The notes beneath the pieces were generated by a model. That model was not told the origin of the DNA and ran no database searches. It was given only the letters and a program-made list of their open reading frames with translations. 10,000 nt of DNA from Flavobacterium sp. (GTDB lineage: Bacteria; Bacteroidota; Bacteroidia; Flavobacteriales; Flavobacteriaceae), in assembly GCF_020217025.1 (NCBI RefSeq), contig NZ_JAIWOF010000009.1, positions 1-10,000 of the forward strand. Direction: 5' to 3'. Below are positions 1 to 7,758 of the stretch, piece after piece. How positions within the stretch are numbered: position 1 is the stretch's first letter; the number at the start of each line of letters is the position of its first letter. A program made the position numbers and the translations under genes.

Positions 1-75
1 CCAGGAAGCCCTTGGACAGGAAATGTGCAAGAAATGAAAACACGTGGCTTTTTCATCAATTTTGCATTCCACTAA
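1..75 (+). CDS. C-terminal end of an unidentified protein (partial)
   Basis: The first reading frame is open from base 1 to a TAA at 73-75 and encodes the last 24 residues of a protein whose start lies outside the window. The tail (PWTGNVQEMKTRGFFINFAFH) alternates polar and hydrophobic or aromatic residues and ends on an aromatic-rich stretch. That would suit the closing strand of an outer-membrane beta-barrel, but this is inference from a very short piece and no family can be assigned. It converges on the methyltransferase gene with only 4 bases between the two stop codons, which supports its being a real gene end in a tightly packed genome. Confidence 0.55.
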   Translation, partial: PGSPWTGNVQEMKTRGFFINFAFH

Positions 76-79
76 AAAA

Positions 80-805
80 TTATTTTCGCTTAAATTCGCT
101 TAAAATTATTGCGGTTGCAGTAGCTACATTAAGACTTTCTGTAACTTGAAGATTTCCAAATCTTGGAATAGCAATGCGATCTGAAACTAATTTTTCAACC
201 GAAGTTGAAATTCCGTTGGCTTCATTCCCCATGATAATGATTCCTTCTTTGGGTAATTCTTCTTGGTAAATATTTTTTCCATCCATAAAAGTACCAAAAA
301 TAGGCAGTTTAGTTTGCGATAAAAACGTTTCTAAATTTCCATACACCACATTTACTCTACTGATAGACCCCATCGTAGCTTGCACTACTTTAGGATTATA
401 AATATCTACCGATTCTTCAGAACAAAACAACGTTTCAATTCCAAACCAATCGCACAAGCGAATAATTGTTCCTAAATTCCCAGGGTCGCGAACATCGTCT
501 AAAGCTACTATTAGCCCTTTTTCAACCATTTCTTTTGCTTTCGGAATTTTAAAAACGGCCAAACAAGTATTTGGAGTGGTTAAAGCACTTATTTTTTTTA
601 ATTCGGCTTCAGAAATGGCATGAACTTTGTCTTTTGAAACTGTAAGAAAATCTTGCTTTGTTGTAAACAAATCTTGCAATTCAAAGTTAGAATGTAACAA
701 TTCTTGAACTACCTTTACGCCTTCGGCAAAGAAAAGTTGTTCTTGTTTTCTATATTTTTTTTGTTGTAAACTCGTTATTAGTTTAATTTGGTTTTTACTA
801 ACCAT
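80..805 (-). CDS. TrmH/SpoU-family RNA 2'-O-ribose methyltransferase
   Basis: This 241-residue protein is a SPOUT-class, SAM-dependent methyltransferase expected to methylate a ribose 2'-OH in rRNA or tRNA in the cytoplasm. The N-terminal ~90 residues match the size and style of the L30e-like substrate-binding domain of the RlmB/TrmH group. The catalytic knot domain follows with its three motifs: RDPGNLGTIIR (residues 106-116, with conserved Asn110 and Arg116), MGNEANGIS (192-200) and SLNVATATAI (224-233, with the motif-3 Ser-Leu-Asn). The length is normal for the family. The start is ATG at 805 and the protein ends SEFKRK, as expected for flavobacterial members. The gene is divergent from the TamL-like gene, 36 bases apart. 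The family is certain, but the exact target (for example RlmB-type G2251 of 23S rRNA) cannot be read from sequence alone, so I give no symbol. Confidence 0.93.
   Translation of the reverse strand: MVSKNQIKLITSLQQKKYRKQEQLFFAEGVKVVQELLHSNFELQDLFTTKQDFLTVSKDKVHAISEAELKKISALTTPNTCLAVFKIPKAKEMVEKGLIVALDDVRDPGNLGTIIRLCDWFGIETLFCSEESVDIYNPKVVQATMGSISRVNVVYGNLETFLSQTKLPIFGTFMDGKNIYQEELPKEGIIIMGNEANGISTSVEKLVSDRIAIPRFGNLQVTESLNVATATAIILSEFKRK
85..104. repeat. Perfect tandem duplication of a 10-bp unit
   Basis: TTCGCTTAAA occurs twice back to back (85-94 and 95-104) inside the last codons of the methyltransferase gene. The unit is not a multiple of three, so gain or loss of a copy would shift the frame and change the C-terminus. 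The present form gives the C-terminus expected for the family, so this is probably chance or old. Confidence 0.7.
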
Positions 806-821
806 AAAAATTGTATTTTTG
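788..821 (+). promoter_or_regulatory. Predicted Bacteroidetes-type promoter for the TamL-like gene
   Basis: TATTTTTG at 814-821 matches the -7 consensus TAnnTTTG exactly. A TTG at 788-790 lies 23 bases upstream, at the long end of the usual spacing for the -33 element. Transcription would begin near 826-828, giving a leader of about 15 bases before the TTG start at 842. The -33 part lies inside the first codons of the divergent methyltransferase gene. In a genome this AT-rich TAnnTTTG also occurs by chance, so position is the main support. Confidence 0.5.
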
Positions 822-841
822 ACTAACTTTTAAAAAGTGCT

Positions 842-3391
842 TTGAGAAATAATTTATCAAAAATAACATTATTATTTGTAATAGGAACAATAATTTATTC
901 GTGCTCGCAGGTTAAGCGAGTTCCCGAAAGTAAAAAATTATTGACCAAAAACGAGGTGTTCGTAAATGACGAATTGGCAAAGGAGGATCGCATTAATAAT
1001 TTAGTAGTGCAACAACCCAATACTCGTTTTTTAAATTACCCTTTTGGTTTATTGTTGTACAATGCTGCAAAACCAAATCCAGATTCTTCTTACCAAGCTT
1101 GGTTAAATCGTAAACCAAATAGAATTAAAAGACTAAATCGATTTTTATCAGCAAAACAAGTAGCCAGATTAGGAAACTCTTTTTTTGTTAGTGGAATACA
1201 CAATTTCATGAAAGAAACAGGGGAAGCTCCTGTAATTATTGACGAGAAAAAAGCAGATAAATCAAAAGATCGCCTTAGCGGTTATTATTACAACAGTGGT
1301 TACATCCGAAATAAAGTAACTATGGAAGTAGATTCTGTAGGAAAGAAAAAAGGAAAAGTAGTTTATAAAGTAACCACAGGAAAACCTTATTTTATTGATT
1401 CTATCTCAAAAAACATCGAGACGCCTGTTATTGATAGCTTATATTCGCTTCAAGAAAAAAAATCTTTTATTAAAAAAGGAGATCAATATAGTTACAATAA
1501 TTTTGACACCGAAAGAAAAAGAATTACTCAATATTTAAGAAACAATGGTGTATATCATTTTCAAGAAAGCAATGTAAAATATGACGCTATTATTGATGAT
1601 TCTGTTCAAAAAATGGACATCAATTTAAAAATTGAAGACCGTTATGTAAAAGATGGAGATACTTTGGTAAAACGTCCTTTTTCGATATATAAAATTAGTC
1701 AGGTTAATATTTTTACCAACAATACGTCTAAAAAGGAACGCAATCAATTTAATGATAGTGTTACGTACAAAAACTTCAATATTTATAGTGCGGGAAAATT
1801 AAAATACAAACCCAAAGCAATCACAAACGCCATTTTTATTGAAAAAGGGAAGTTATTTAGTGATAATGACAGAACGCTAACTTCTAAATCATTAAGTAAT
1901 TTAAAAGTATTTAACTATCCAAATATCGAGTACATTGAAGACCCAAATGATAGTACAAATACTTCGCTTATTGCTAACATTTATTTGATGAGTAAACCAA
2001 AATACATTTGGCAGCCATCACTAGATGTTACTACATCTGATGTTCAAGAATTTGGGATAAGCGGAAGAATGTCTTTTACATGGCGAAACTTATTTAAAAG
2101 AGCCGAAATATTTGAGTTATCTGCAAAAGGAAATATTGGTTCATCAAAAGATTTAGCAAATCCAAACAATGTATTTTTTAACATTTCTGAATATGGTTTA
2201 GAAGGAAAGCTTAGTTTTCCAAGAATTGTTTTTCCAGTAAACACTCGAAATATCATTAAAAAAGAAATGTTACCTACTACTAATGCCAACATTGGTTTAA
2301 CCAGTCAGCGAAACATTGGATTGGATAAAGAAAATTTAACCGGAGTATTTGGATACAATTGGATTCCAAAACAAAAACACACGCTTCGATTTGACTTATT
2401 AAGTATTCAATTTATTAAAAACTTAAATCCAGAAAACTATTTTAATGTTTACTCCTCTTCTTATAACACTTTAAATAATTTGGCTCAGACTTATAATGTT
2501 GATCCCGGCAATATTGTTGGCGATAATTTAACTCCACAAGGCGCCATAAATTTCATTCAAGATGTTCAAAATGGAGAAACTGCTTTAACTTCAAATGATA
2601 ACGAATACAAAATTATTAGAAGTATTGGAGAAAGAAGAGAACGTTTAATTGAAAACAACTTAATTGTTTCTTCAGCATTAACCTTTTTTAGAAATACTAA
2701 AGCTAATTTATTAGACAATAATTTTTACTCCATTCGAACAAAAATTGAATCGGCAGGAAATGTATTGTCATTATTAGCTGATACAAAAAACGAACCTTTA
2801 AGTTCAAACGGAAACAAAACCATGTTTGGAATTGAATACTCCCAATACATAAAAGGAGAAGTTGATTTTATTAAGCACTGGGATTTTGGAAAGAAAAACA
2901 CCTTAGCTATGAGAGCTTTTGCAGGATTAGCAGTTCCTTACGGTAATGCGCAATCGATTCCTTTTTCACGAAGTTATTTTTCGGGAGGTTCTAACGACAA
3001 CAGAGGTTGGCAAGCATATAGTCTTGGACCAGGAAGAAGTGGTGGTGTTAATGACTTTAATGAAGCCAATTTTAAATTAGCATATAGTTTAGAATATCGT
3101 TTTAGAGTGGGAGGAAATTTCTACAGTGCTTTCTTTGCTGACATAGGAAATATTTGGAATTTATTTGATAACGTGACTGATAAAAACTACACTTTTAACG
3201 GATTTAGTTCTTTTGAAGACTTAGCTTTTGGTTCAGGAATTGGTTTACGATACGATTTTGATTTCTTTGTTTTCCGTTTCGATTTAGGCTACAAAGCTTA
3301 CGACCCAGGAAGAGAAGTAGGCGACCGATGGATGAAAGGTGTGAACTTTAGCAAAACAGTGCTAAATTTTGGTATTAATTATCCGTTCTAA
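842..3391 (+). CDS. BamA/TamA-family outer-membrane assembly lipoprotein (TamL-like)
   Basis: An 849-residue Omp85-superfamily protein, predicted to help insert or assemble proteins, or move lipids, at the outer membrane. The N-terminus is a signal peptide with a lipobox-like IYSC (Cys21), so the mature protein is probably lipid-anchored, the hallmark of the Bacteroidetes TamL variant. No acidic export signal follows the Cys, which fits a periplasm-facing anchor. Residues ~35-375 hold POTRA-like repeats, for example the stretch around ERKRITQYLRNNGVYHF (~225-240) and the segment from ~283. The C-terminal half is a 16-strand-type barrel containing the conserved Arg-Gly-aromatic motif (NRGW, residues 720-723) and ending in INYPF with a terminal Phe. 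The start is TTG. The frame is closed by a TAA at 824-826 and the next ATG (1207) would remove the signal peptide. No tamB partner is visible in the window. A BamA rather than TamL role is less likely given the lipobox. Confidence 0.88.
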   Translation: MRNNLSKITLLFVIGTIIYSCSQVKRVPESKKLLTKNEVFVNDELAKEDRINNLVVQQPNTRFLNYPFGLLLYNAAKPNPDSSYQAWLNRKPNRIKRLNRFLSAKQVARLGNSFFVSGIHNFMKETGEAPVIIDEKKADKSKDRLSGYYYNSGYIRNKVTMEVDSVGKKKGKVVYKVTTGKPYFIDSISKNIETPVIDSLYSLQEKKSFIKKGDQYSYNNFDTERKRITQYLRNNGVYHFQESNVKYDAIIDDSVQKMDINLKIEDRYVKDGDTLVKRPFSIYKISQVNIFTNNTSKKERNQFNDSVTYKNFNIYSAGKLKYKPKAITNAIFIEKGKLFSDNDRTLTSKSLSNLKVFNYPNIEYIEDPNDSTNTSLIANIYLMSKPKYIWQPSLDVTTSDVQEFGISGRMSFTWRNLFKRAEIFELSAKGNIGSSKDLANPNNVFFNISEYGLEGKLSFPRIVFPVNTRNIIKKEMLPTTNANIGLTSQRNIGLDKENLTGVFGYNWIPKQKHTLRFDLLSIQFIKNLNPENYFNVYSSSYNTLNNLAQTYNVDPGNIVGDNLTPQGAINFIQDVQNGETALTSNDNEYKIIRSIGERRERLIENNLIVSSALTFFRNTKANLLDNNFYSIRTKIESAGNVLSLLADTKNEPLSSNGNKTMFGIEYSQYIKGEVDFIKHWDFGKKNTLAMRAFAGLAVPYGNAQSIPFSRSYFSGGSNDNRGWQAYSLGPGRSGGVNDFNEANFKLAYSLEYRFRVGGNFYSAFFADIGNIWNLFDNVTDKNYTFNGFSSFEDLAFGSGIGLRYDFDFFVFRFDLGYKAYDPGREVGDRWMKGVNFSKTVLNFGINYPF

Positions 3392-3404
3392 TTTTTTAAA
3401 TTAT

Positions 3405-3412
3405 TATTTTTG
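3405..3412 (+). promoter_or_regulatory. Predicted -7 promoter element upstream of fbaA
   Basis: TATTTTTG matches TAnnTTTG exactly and lies 24 bases before the fbaA ATG, implying a leader of about 18-20 bases. I see no TTG at the usual -33 distance, so the element is incomplete. The 45-base gap after the TamL-like gene contains no terminator, so read-through from upstream is also possible. Confidence 0.4.
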
Positions 3413-3436
3413 CACAACTATATTAAACAATCAACT

Positions 3437-4504
3437 ATGAGTCACAATATTAAACCTGGTGTTGCTACCGGAGATCAAGTACAAGAAATCTTTAATTACG
3501 CAAAACAAAAAGGATTTGCATTACCTGCTGTAAATGTTGTTGGATCTAGTACTATTAATGGTGTTTTAGAAACTGCTACAAAATTAAATGCCCCAGTTAT
3601 TATTCAGTTTTCTAATGGTGGAGCTCAATTTAATGCAGGTAAAGGATTGTCAAACGAGAATCAACAATCGGCTATTTTAGGAGCGGTTGCTGGTGCAAAA
3701 CACATTCACACTTTAGCAGAAGCGTATGGCGCAACCGTTATTTTACATACCGATCATTGTGCAAAAAATCTTTTACCATGGATTGATGGTTTATTAGATG
3801 CTTCTGAAAAACATTTTGCTGAAACTGGAAAACCATTATACAGTTCACACATGATTGATTTATCTGAAGAACCAATCGAAGAGAACATCGAAATTTCTAA
3901 AAAATATTTAGAAAGAATGAGTAAAATGGGCATGACATTAGAAATCGAATTAGGAATCACAGGTGGTGAAGAAGATGGTGTGGATAATTCAGATGTAGAT
4001 AGCTCAAAATTATATACACAACCTAGTGAGGTAGCTTATGCTTACGAAGAATTAATGAAAGTAAGTCCAAGATTTACTATCGCAGCTTCTTTTGGAAATG
4101 TACATGGTGTTTACAAACCAGGAAATGTAAAATTGACTCCAAAAATTCTTAAAAACTCACAAGAATATGTTCAAAATAAATTCAACACAGGTCACAATCC
4201 AGTTGATTTTGTTTTCCATGGCGGTTCAGGTTCTACTTTAGAAGAAATTAGAGAAGCTATTTCTTACGGAGTTATTAAAATGAATATTGATACCGATTTA
4301 CAATTTGCATTCACTGAAGGAATTCGTGATTACATGACATCTAAAATCGATTATTTAAGAACACAAATCGGAAGTCCAGACGGAGCTGATAGTCCAAATA
4401 AAAAACACTACGATCCAAGAAAATGGGTTCGTGAAGGAGAAGTTACGTTCAACAAACGTTTAGAACAAGCTTTTGCCGATTTAAATAACGTAAATACTTT
4501 ATAA
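3437..4504 (+). CDS. fbaA: Class II fructose-1,6-bisphosphate aldolase
   Basis: A 355-residue cytosolic zinc enzyme that interconverts fructose-1,6-bisphosphate with dihydroxyacetone phosphate and glyceraldehyde-3-phosphate in glycolysis and gluconeogenesis. It aligns closely along its whole length with E. coli FbaA (359 residues). The catalytic Asp106 and zinc ligand His107 lie in HTDHC (104-108). The other zinc ligands are His223 in GNVHGVYKPGN and His261 in FHGGSGS. The GGEEDGVDN active-site loop and the NIDTD phosphate-binding motif are intact. These numbers sit a constant three below the E. coli positions. The start chosen is the ATG of MSHNIKPGV. The frame extends upstream to a TTG at 3410, but those nine codons overlap the likely -7 element and are not family-like. 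Followed by accD after 58 bases, probably co-transcribed. Confidence 0.97.
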   Translation: MSHNIKPGVATGDQVQEIFNYAKQKGFALPAVNVVGSSTINGVLETATKLNAPVIIQFSNGGAQFNAGKGLSNENQQSAILGAVAGAKHIHTLAEAYGATVILHTDHCAKNLLPWIDGLLDASEKHFAETGKPLYSSHMIDLSEEPIEENIEISKKYLERMSKMGMTLEIELGITGGEEDGVDNSDVDSSKLYTQPSEVAYAYEELMKVSPRFTIAASFGNVHGVYKPGNVKLTPKILKNSQEYVQNKFNTGHNPVDFVFHGGSGSTLEEIREAISYGVIKMNIDTDLQFAFTEGIRDYMTSKIDYLRTQIGSPDGADSPNKKHYDPRKWVREGEVTFNKRLEQAFADLNNVNTL

Positions 4505-4513
4505 TTAACATTT

Positions 4514-4552
4514 GATAATTGATAATTATGTAATTGTCAATTATTCATTATC
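4514..4552. repeat. Imperfect inverted repeat between fbaA and accD
   Basis: GATAAT at 4514-4519 pairs with ATTATC at 4547-4552. After one mismatch and one G-U pair, ATAATT (4522-4527) pairs with AATTAT (4539-4544), leaving an 11-base loop. The arms contain repeated GATAATT units. The whole structure is AT-only apart from the end pairs, so it is weak as a terminator. It occupies most of the 58-base gap and would lie in the accD leader of a joint transcript. It resembles short dispersed intergenic repeats, but only one copy is present here. Confidence 0.6.
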
Positions 4553-4562
4553 CATTAAAATT

Positions 4563-5417
4563 ATGGCTTGGTTTAAAAGAAAAGAAAAAGGAATTACAAC
4601 AGCTACTGAGGACAAAAAAGATGTTCCTAAAGGCTTATGGTATAAATCACCAACAGGAAAAATTGTTGATACTGATGAATTAGCAAGAAACTTATGGGTT
4701 AGCCCAGAAGATGATTTTCATGTTAGAATTGGTAGTAAAGAATATTTCGAAATTTTATTCGACAATAACGAATTCAAAGAATTAGATGCGAACTTAACAT
4801 CTAAAGATCCATTAAAATTTGAAGACACTAAAAAATATAGTGATCGTTTAAAAGACGTAATGGATAAAACGAAATTAAAAGATGCTATTCGTACAGGAGT
4901 TGGAAAATCAAAAGGAAAAGATTTAGTAGTTTCTTGTATGGATTTTGCTTTTATTGGTGGTTCTATGGGAGCTGTAGTAGGAGAAAAAATCGCAAGAGCT
5001 ATCGACTATTCTATCAAACACAAAATTCCGTTTGTATTGATTTCTAAATCAGGTGGAGCGCGTATGATGGAAGCAGCTTTCTCTTTGATGCAGTTGGCTA
5101 AAACATCAGCAAAATTAGCGCAATTAGCTGAAGAAAGAATTCCATACATTTCATTATGTACTGACCCAACAACAGGTGGAACAACTGCTTCTTATGCTAT
5201 GCTTGGAGATATCAATATTGGAGAACCAGGAGCATTAATTGGATTCGCAGGACCACGTATTGTAAGAGATACAACGGGTAAAGATTTACCAGAAGGTTTC
5301 CAAACGTCAGAATTCTTATTAGAGCACGGATTCTTAGATTTCATCGCTCACAGAAAAGAGTTGAAAAACAAAATAAACTTGTATTTAGATTTAATTCAAA
5401 ATCAACCAATCAGATAA
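4563..5417 (+). CDS. accD: Acetyl-CoA carboxylase carboxyltransferase beta subunit
   Basis: A 284-residue subunit that, with AccA (not in this window), transfers the carboxyl group from carboxy-biotin on AccB to acetyl-CoA to form malonyl-CoA, the first committed step of fatty-acid synthesis. The crotonase-like core is intact: [17 protein letters not shown] (130-146), [12 protein letters not shown] (161-172), [16 protein letters not shown] (201-216) and [12 protein letters not shown] (221-232). Unusually, the N-terminal region that holds a four-Cys zinc ribbon in E. coli AccD (C27, C30, C46, C49) has lost every ligand: it reads [20 protein letters not shown] and then [11 protein letters not shown]. 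The only cysteines in the protein are 125 and 199, both in the core. The start is the ATG of [10 protein letters not shown]. An upstream ATG at 4512 would add 17 residues encoded by the inverted repeat and is rejected. The gene lies 58 bases after fbaA and is closed by a strong terminator. Confidence 0.97.
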   Translation: MAWFKRKEKGITTATEDKKDVPKGLWYKSPTGKIVDTDELARNLWVSPEDDFHVRIGSKEYFEILFDNNEFKELDANLTSKDPLKFEDTKKYSDRLKDVMDKTKLKDAIRTGVGKSKGKDLVVSCMDFAFIGGSMGAVVGEKIARAIDYSIKHKIPFVLISKSGGARMMEAAFSLMQLAKTSAKLAQLAEERIPYISLCTDPTTGGTTASYAMLGDINIGEPGALIGFAGPRIVRDTTGKDLPEGFQTSEFLLEHGFLDFIAHRKELKNKINLYLDLIQNQPIR

Positions 5418-5420
5418 AAA

Positions 5421-5448
5421 AAATCCCGATAGTTTCCTATCGGGATTT
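5421..5448. terminator. Rho-independent terminator, bidirectional
   Basis: ATCCCGATAG (5423-5432) and CTATCGGGAT (5437-5446) form a perfect 10-bp stem with a TTTC loop, extended by flanking A/T pairs. A run of T follows (5446-5453) and a run of A precedes (5416-5423), so it can stop transcription of accD on the plus strand and of the TonB-receptor gene, which ends at 5467, on the minus strand. It is the only GC-rich hairpin I noticed in an intergenic gap of this window. Confidence 0.92.
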
Positions 5449-5466
5449 TTTTTGTTCTTTATATTC

Positions 5467-7677
5467 TTAGAAAGTGTATTTAATTCCACCATAAATATTT
5501 CTACCAGGAGCGTTAATTCCTGAAGCAAATACTCTGTATTGTGTATCTAAAATATTCTCTACTCCTGCAAAAAGAGTTCCTCCTTTTAACACTTGGAAAC
5601 CTGCTTTAAAATTATAAGTTTCCCAAGCTGGCATTCCATTAGCTGGCGCATATTGTGCATTATCTTCACCACTTGTTGAATAATCTTGAATGTCTTTTTT
5701 ACCGTTATACAACATATAACCTTCTAAGTTAAGTTTATTATGTGTGTATGACAATCCTACTTTACCAAAATAAGGCGCAATATGATCTAATGGACGTTGT
5801 GAACCCTCTTCCACTACTCTACCAAGCGTATAATTGAAATTAGCACTAAATAATAAATCAGAAATGATATAAGCACTTACGTTAGTTGAAAATCCAGTAA
5901 CAAAAGCTTTTCCTTTATTTTGATTCGCTTTCACTTGAGCATCAAATCCGTTGTAGTTAATAATACTTTGTCCGTTGTATGTAAAATCATCTGTTACAAT
6001 GGCATCATACATTCTTGTATAGAAATACGTGCTTTCTAATTTTATTTTTTTAGAATCCGATTGAATAACAATTCCTAAATCTCCGGTTATGGTTTTTTCT
6101 GGTTTTAAATCTTCGTTTGGCACAATTAAAATTCCTAATGAAGAAGAAGATCCTGCTCTTGATTCAAACACTTTAGCTAAATCATCAATATTTGGCGCTC
6201 TAAATCCTGTAGCTATATTTCCTTTTAAAGCAAAGTTTTTTGACGTGTTATGTGTGATTCCTAAAGTTCCACTATAAGTGAAATTTCCCTGAGAAATATC
6301 AGAAAAAGGCAATGGAAAAACAGCATTATCAGCAATAGTACTTTTCAAAGTTGTATAACCTGCTCTTGCTCCAACATTCCAAAATGTTTTATCCGACATT
6401 TTTTCGTTGTAAGAAACATACAAATCATTACGCATCATATTGTTATCGCCGTTTGGATAACGCGTGTTGATGTCAGTTACAACTCCTGTATTAATATTAT
6501 TAGCATAAGCCGTTGATTTTAAAGTTTCATAGTACGATTCAAAACCATAAAACAATTCTCCTTTAGTAAATTTCTTATCCAAATCTAACGAAACCGAAAA
6601 CATATCTACATTCTCTTCGTTGTGTTGTAAATTGTAGTTTCCAAATCTTCTGTTATGACGACTTTCTTTTACATTTTGATAGACTACATTAATTTTTAAA
6701 TCACTATTTAAAAACGCTTTTTCTTTTTGTAACGAATAAATCGCTAACAATCGATCTTGCGGACCATAATACCATTGTGCAAATCTCAATCCTGAACCAG
6801 CCGTTTCGGTTAATCTATCATAACGATTAATATCGGATGTCGTTGAATATTGCAAATTTAAACCGTGTAAATATCCTGAATTTGTTTTGTAGGCAAATTT
6901 CTGCATGAAATTATACTGCTTATAAGCCGAACCTACTTGGGTGTATTGATCACTATTAACGTTCAATTGATCAACGCCACCAACTGTTGAAACATAGTTA
7001 GGTCTTTCGCCAAAATAATCGCCATTATGATTTCGTTCTTTACCCATTTTTAAATCACCAAAATCATTAAAAGAAAAGAAAGTCATAGAAGCGAATTTTG
7101 AAGTGGCATAATTCAAATATAGAGCCGCTGATTTTTCTTCATTTACACTGCTATAACGCGTATTAACTCCTCCTGTGAACTTGTTATGTGCTTGATCTAA
7201 AAACTTAGCGTCCTTAGTTGTCATTGCTACTGCTCCACCAAGTGCATCACTACCAAATAACGTAGAAGAAGGACCATAGAAAACACCCACATTTTCCAAC
7301 ATATTTTCATCAACCGTAATAACATTTTGCAAATGACCTGCTCTAAAAATAAGGTTATTCATTCTAACACCATCAACTGTGATTAAAACTCTACTCGCTT
7401 CAAAACCTCTAATTACTGGACTTCCGCCACCTTGTTGCGATTTTTGCACAAATAATGACCCGGAATTAGAAAGCATTTCTGCCGTACTCTGAAAGTTTTG
7501 AAAGTCGATTTGTTTTGCCGTAATTACCTCAACTTGATTTGGTAACTGCGTATATTTTTTGGGAACTTTATTAGAAACAACCACTTCATTCAATTCAGTA
7601 GCAGTGGTATCTTGTGCCGTTTGTGAAAACCCTAAAAAAGGCAATAACACTACAGCATAAAAAATAATTTTTTTCAT
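5467..7677 (-). CDS. TonB-dependent outer-membrane receptor, heme/hemoglobin-receptor-like
   Basis: A 736-residue outer-membrane gated barrel that imports a bound ligand using TonB-ExbBD energy. The signal peptide (MKKIIFYAVVLLPFLGFS) is probably cut before Gln19, the usual Bacteroidetes pattern. A TonB-box-like ELNEVVVS (28-35) and the plug (~45-155) follow, with SPVIRGFEASRVLITVDGVR (86-105), AGHLQN (113-118) and YGPSSTLFGSDALGGAV (134-150). These are typical of the hemoglobin/transferrin/lactoferrin-type receptor group. The barrel contains FRAP (492-495) and a PNEDLKPE segment (520-527) resembling the FRAP/NPNL pair of heme receptors, and ends with YTF. The His normally found between these two motifs in heme receptors is absent, so heme as substrate is only a guess. 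There is no SusC-type carboxypeptidase-like N-domain and no SusD partner. It lies 81 bases downstream of a small unknown gene on the same strand and has no clear promoter of its own, so they may be co-transcribed. Confidence 0.93.
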   Translation of the reverse strand: MKKIIFYAVVLLPFLGFSQTAQDTTATELNEVVVSNKVPKKYTQLPNQVEVITAKQIDFQNFQSTAEMLSNSGSLFVQKSQQGGGSPVIRGFEASRVLITVDGVRMNNLIFRAGHLQNVITVDENMLENVGVFYGPSSTLFGSDALGGAVAMTTKDAKFLDQAHNKFTGGVNTRYSSVNEEKSAALYLNYATSKFASMTFFSFNDFGDLKMGKERNHNGDYFGERPNYVSTVGGVDQLNVNSDQYTQVGSAYKQYNFMQKFAYKTNSGYLHGLNLQYSTTSDINRYDRLTETAGSGLRFAQWYYGPQDRLLAIYSLQKEKAFLNSDLKINVVYQNVKESRHNRRFGNYNLQHNEENVDMFSVSLDLDKKFTKGELFYGFESYYETLKSTAYANNINTGVVTDINTRYPNGDNNMMRNDLYVSYNEKMSDKTFWNVGARAGYTTLKSTIADNAVFPLPFSDISQGNFTYSGTLGITHNTSKNFALKGNIATGFRAPNIDDLAKVFESRAGSSSSLGILIVPNEDLKPEKTITGDLGIVIQSDSKKIKLESTYFYTRMYDAIVTDDFTYNGQSIINYNGFDAQVKANQNKGKAFVTGFSTNVSAYIISDLLFSANFNYTLGRVVEEGSQRPLDHIAPYFGKVGLSYTHNKLNLEGYMLYNGKKDIQDYSTSGEDNAQYAPANGMPAWETYNFKAGFQVLKGGTLFAGVENILDTQYRVFASGINAPGRNIYGGIKYTF

Positions 7678-7758
7678 TTTTATGGATTATTTATTCTAAC
7701 TTAAACATGTATTTAATAACGAATTACTTTATAACAGCATCCTAATTAATTAAAAAGA

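Noticed and set aside
85..104. 10-bp tandem duplication that might have frameshifted the methyltransferase C-terminus
   Set aside because: The present reading frame gives the SEFKRK-type ending expected for the family, so there is no sign of damage; listed only as a repeat.
2044..2292. Antisense open frame inside the TamL-like gene
   Set aside because: It lies wholly within a well-supported gene, has no domain features and is a typical shadow frame.
3410..3436. Extended start (TTG) for the aldolase adding nine residues
   Set aside because: The added codons overlap the predicted -7 element and the protein from ATG 3437 matches the family N-terminus.
4512..4562. Extended ATG start for AccD adding 17 residues
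   Set aside because: The extra residues are encoded by the inverted repeat and are not family-like; [10 protein letters not shown] is the expected start.
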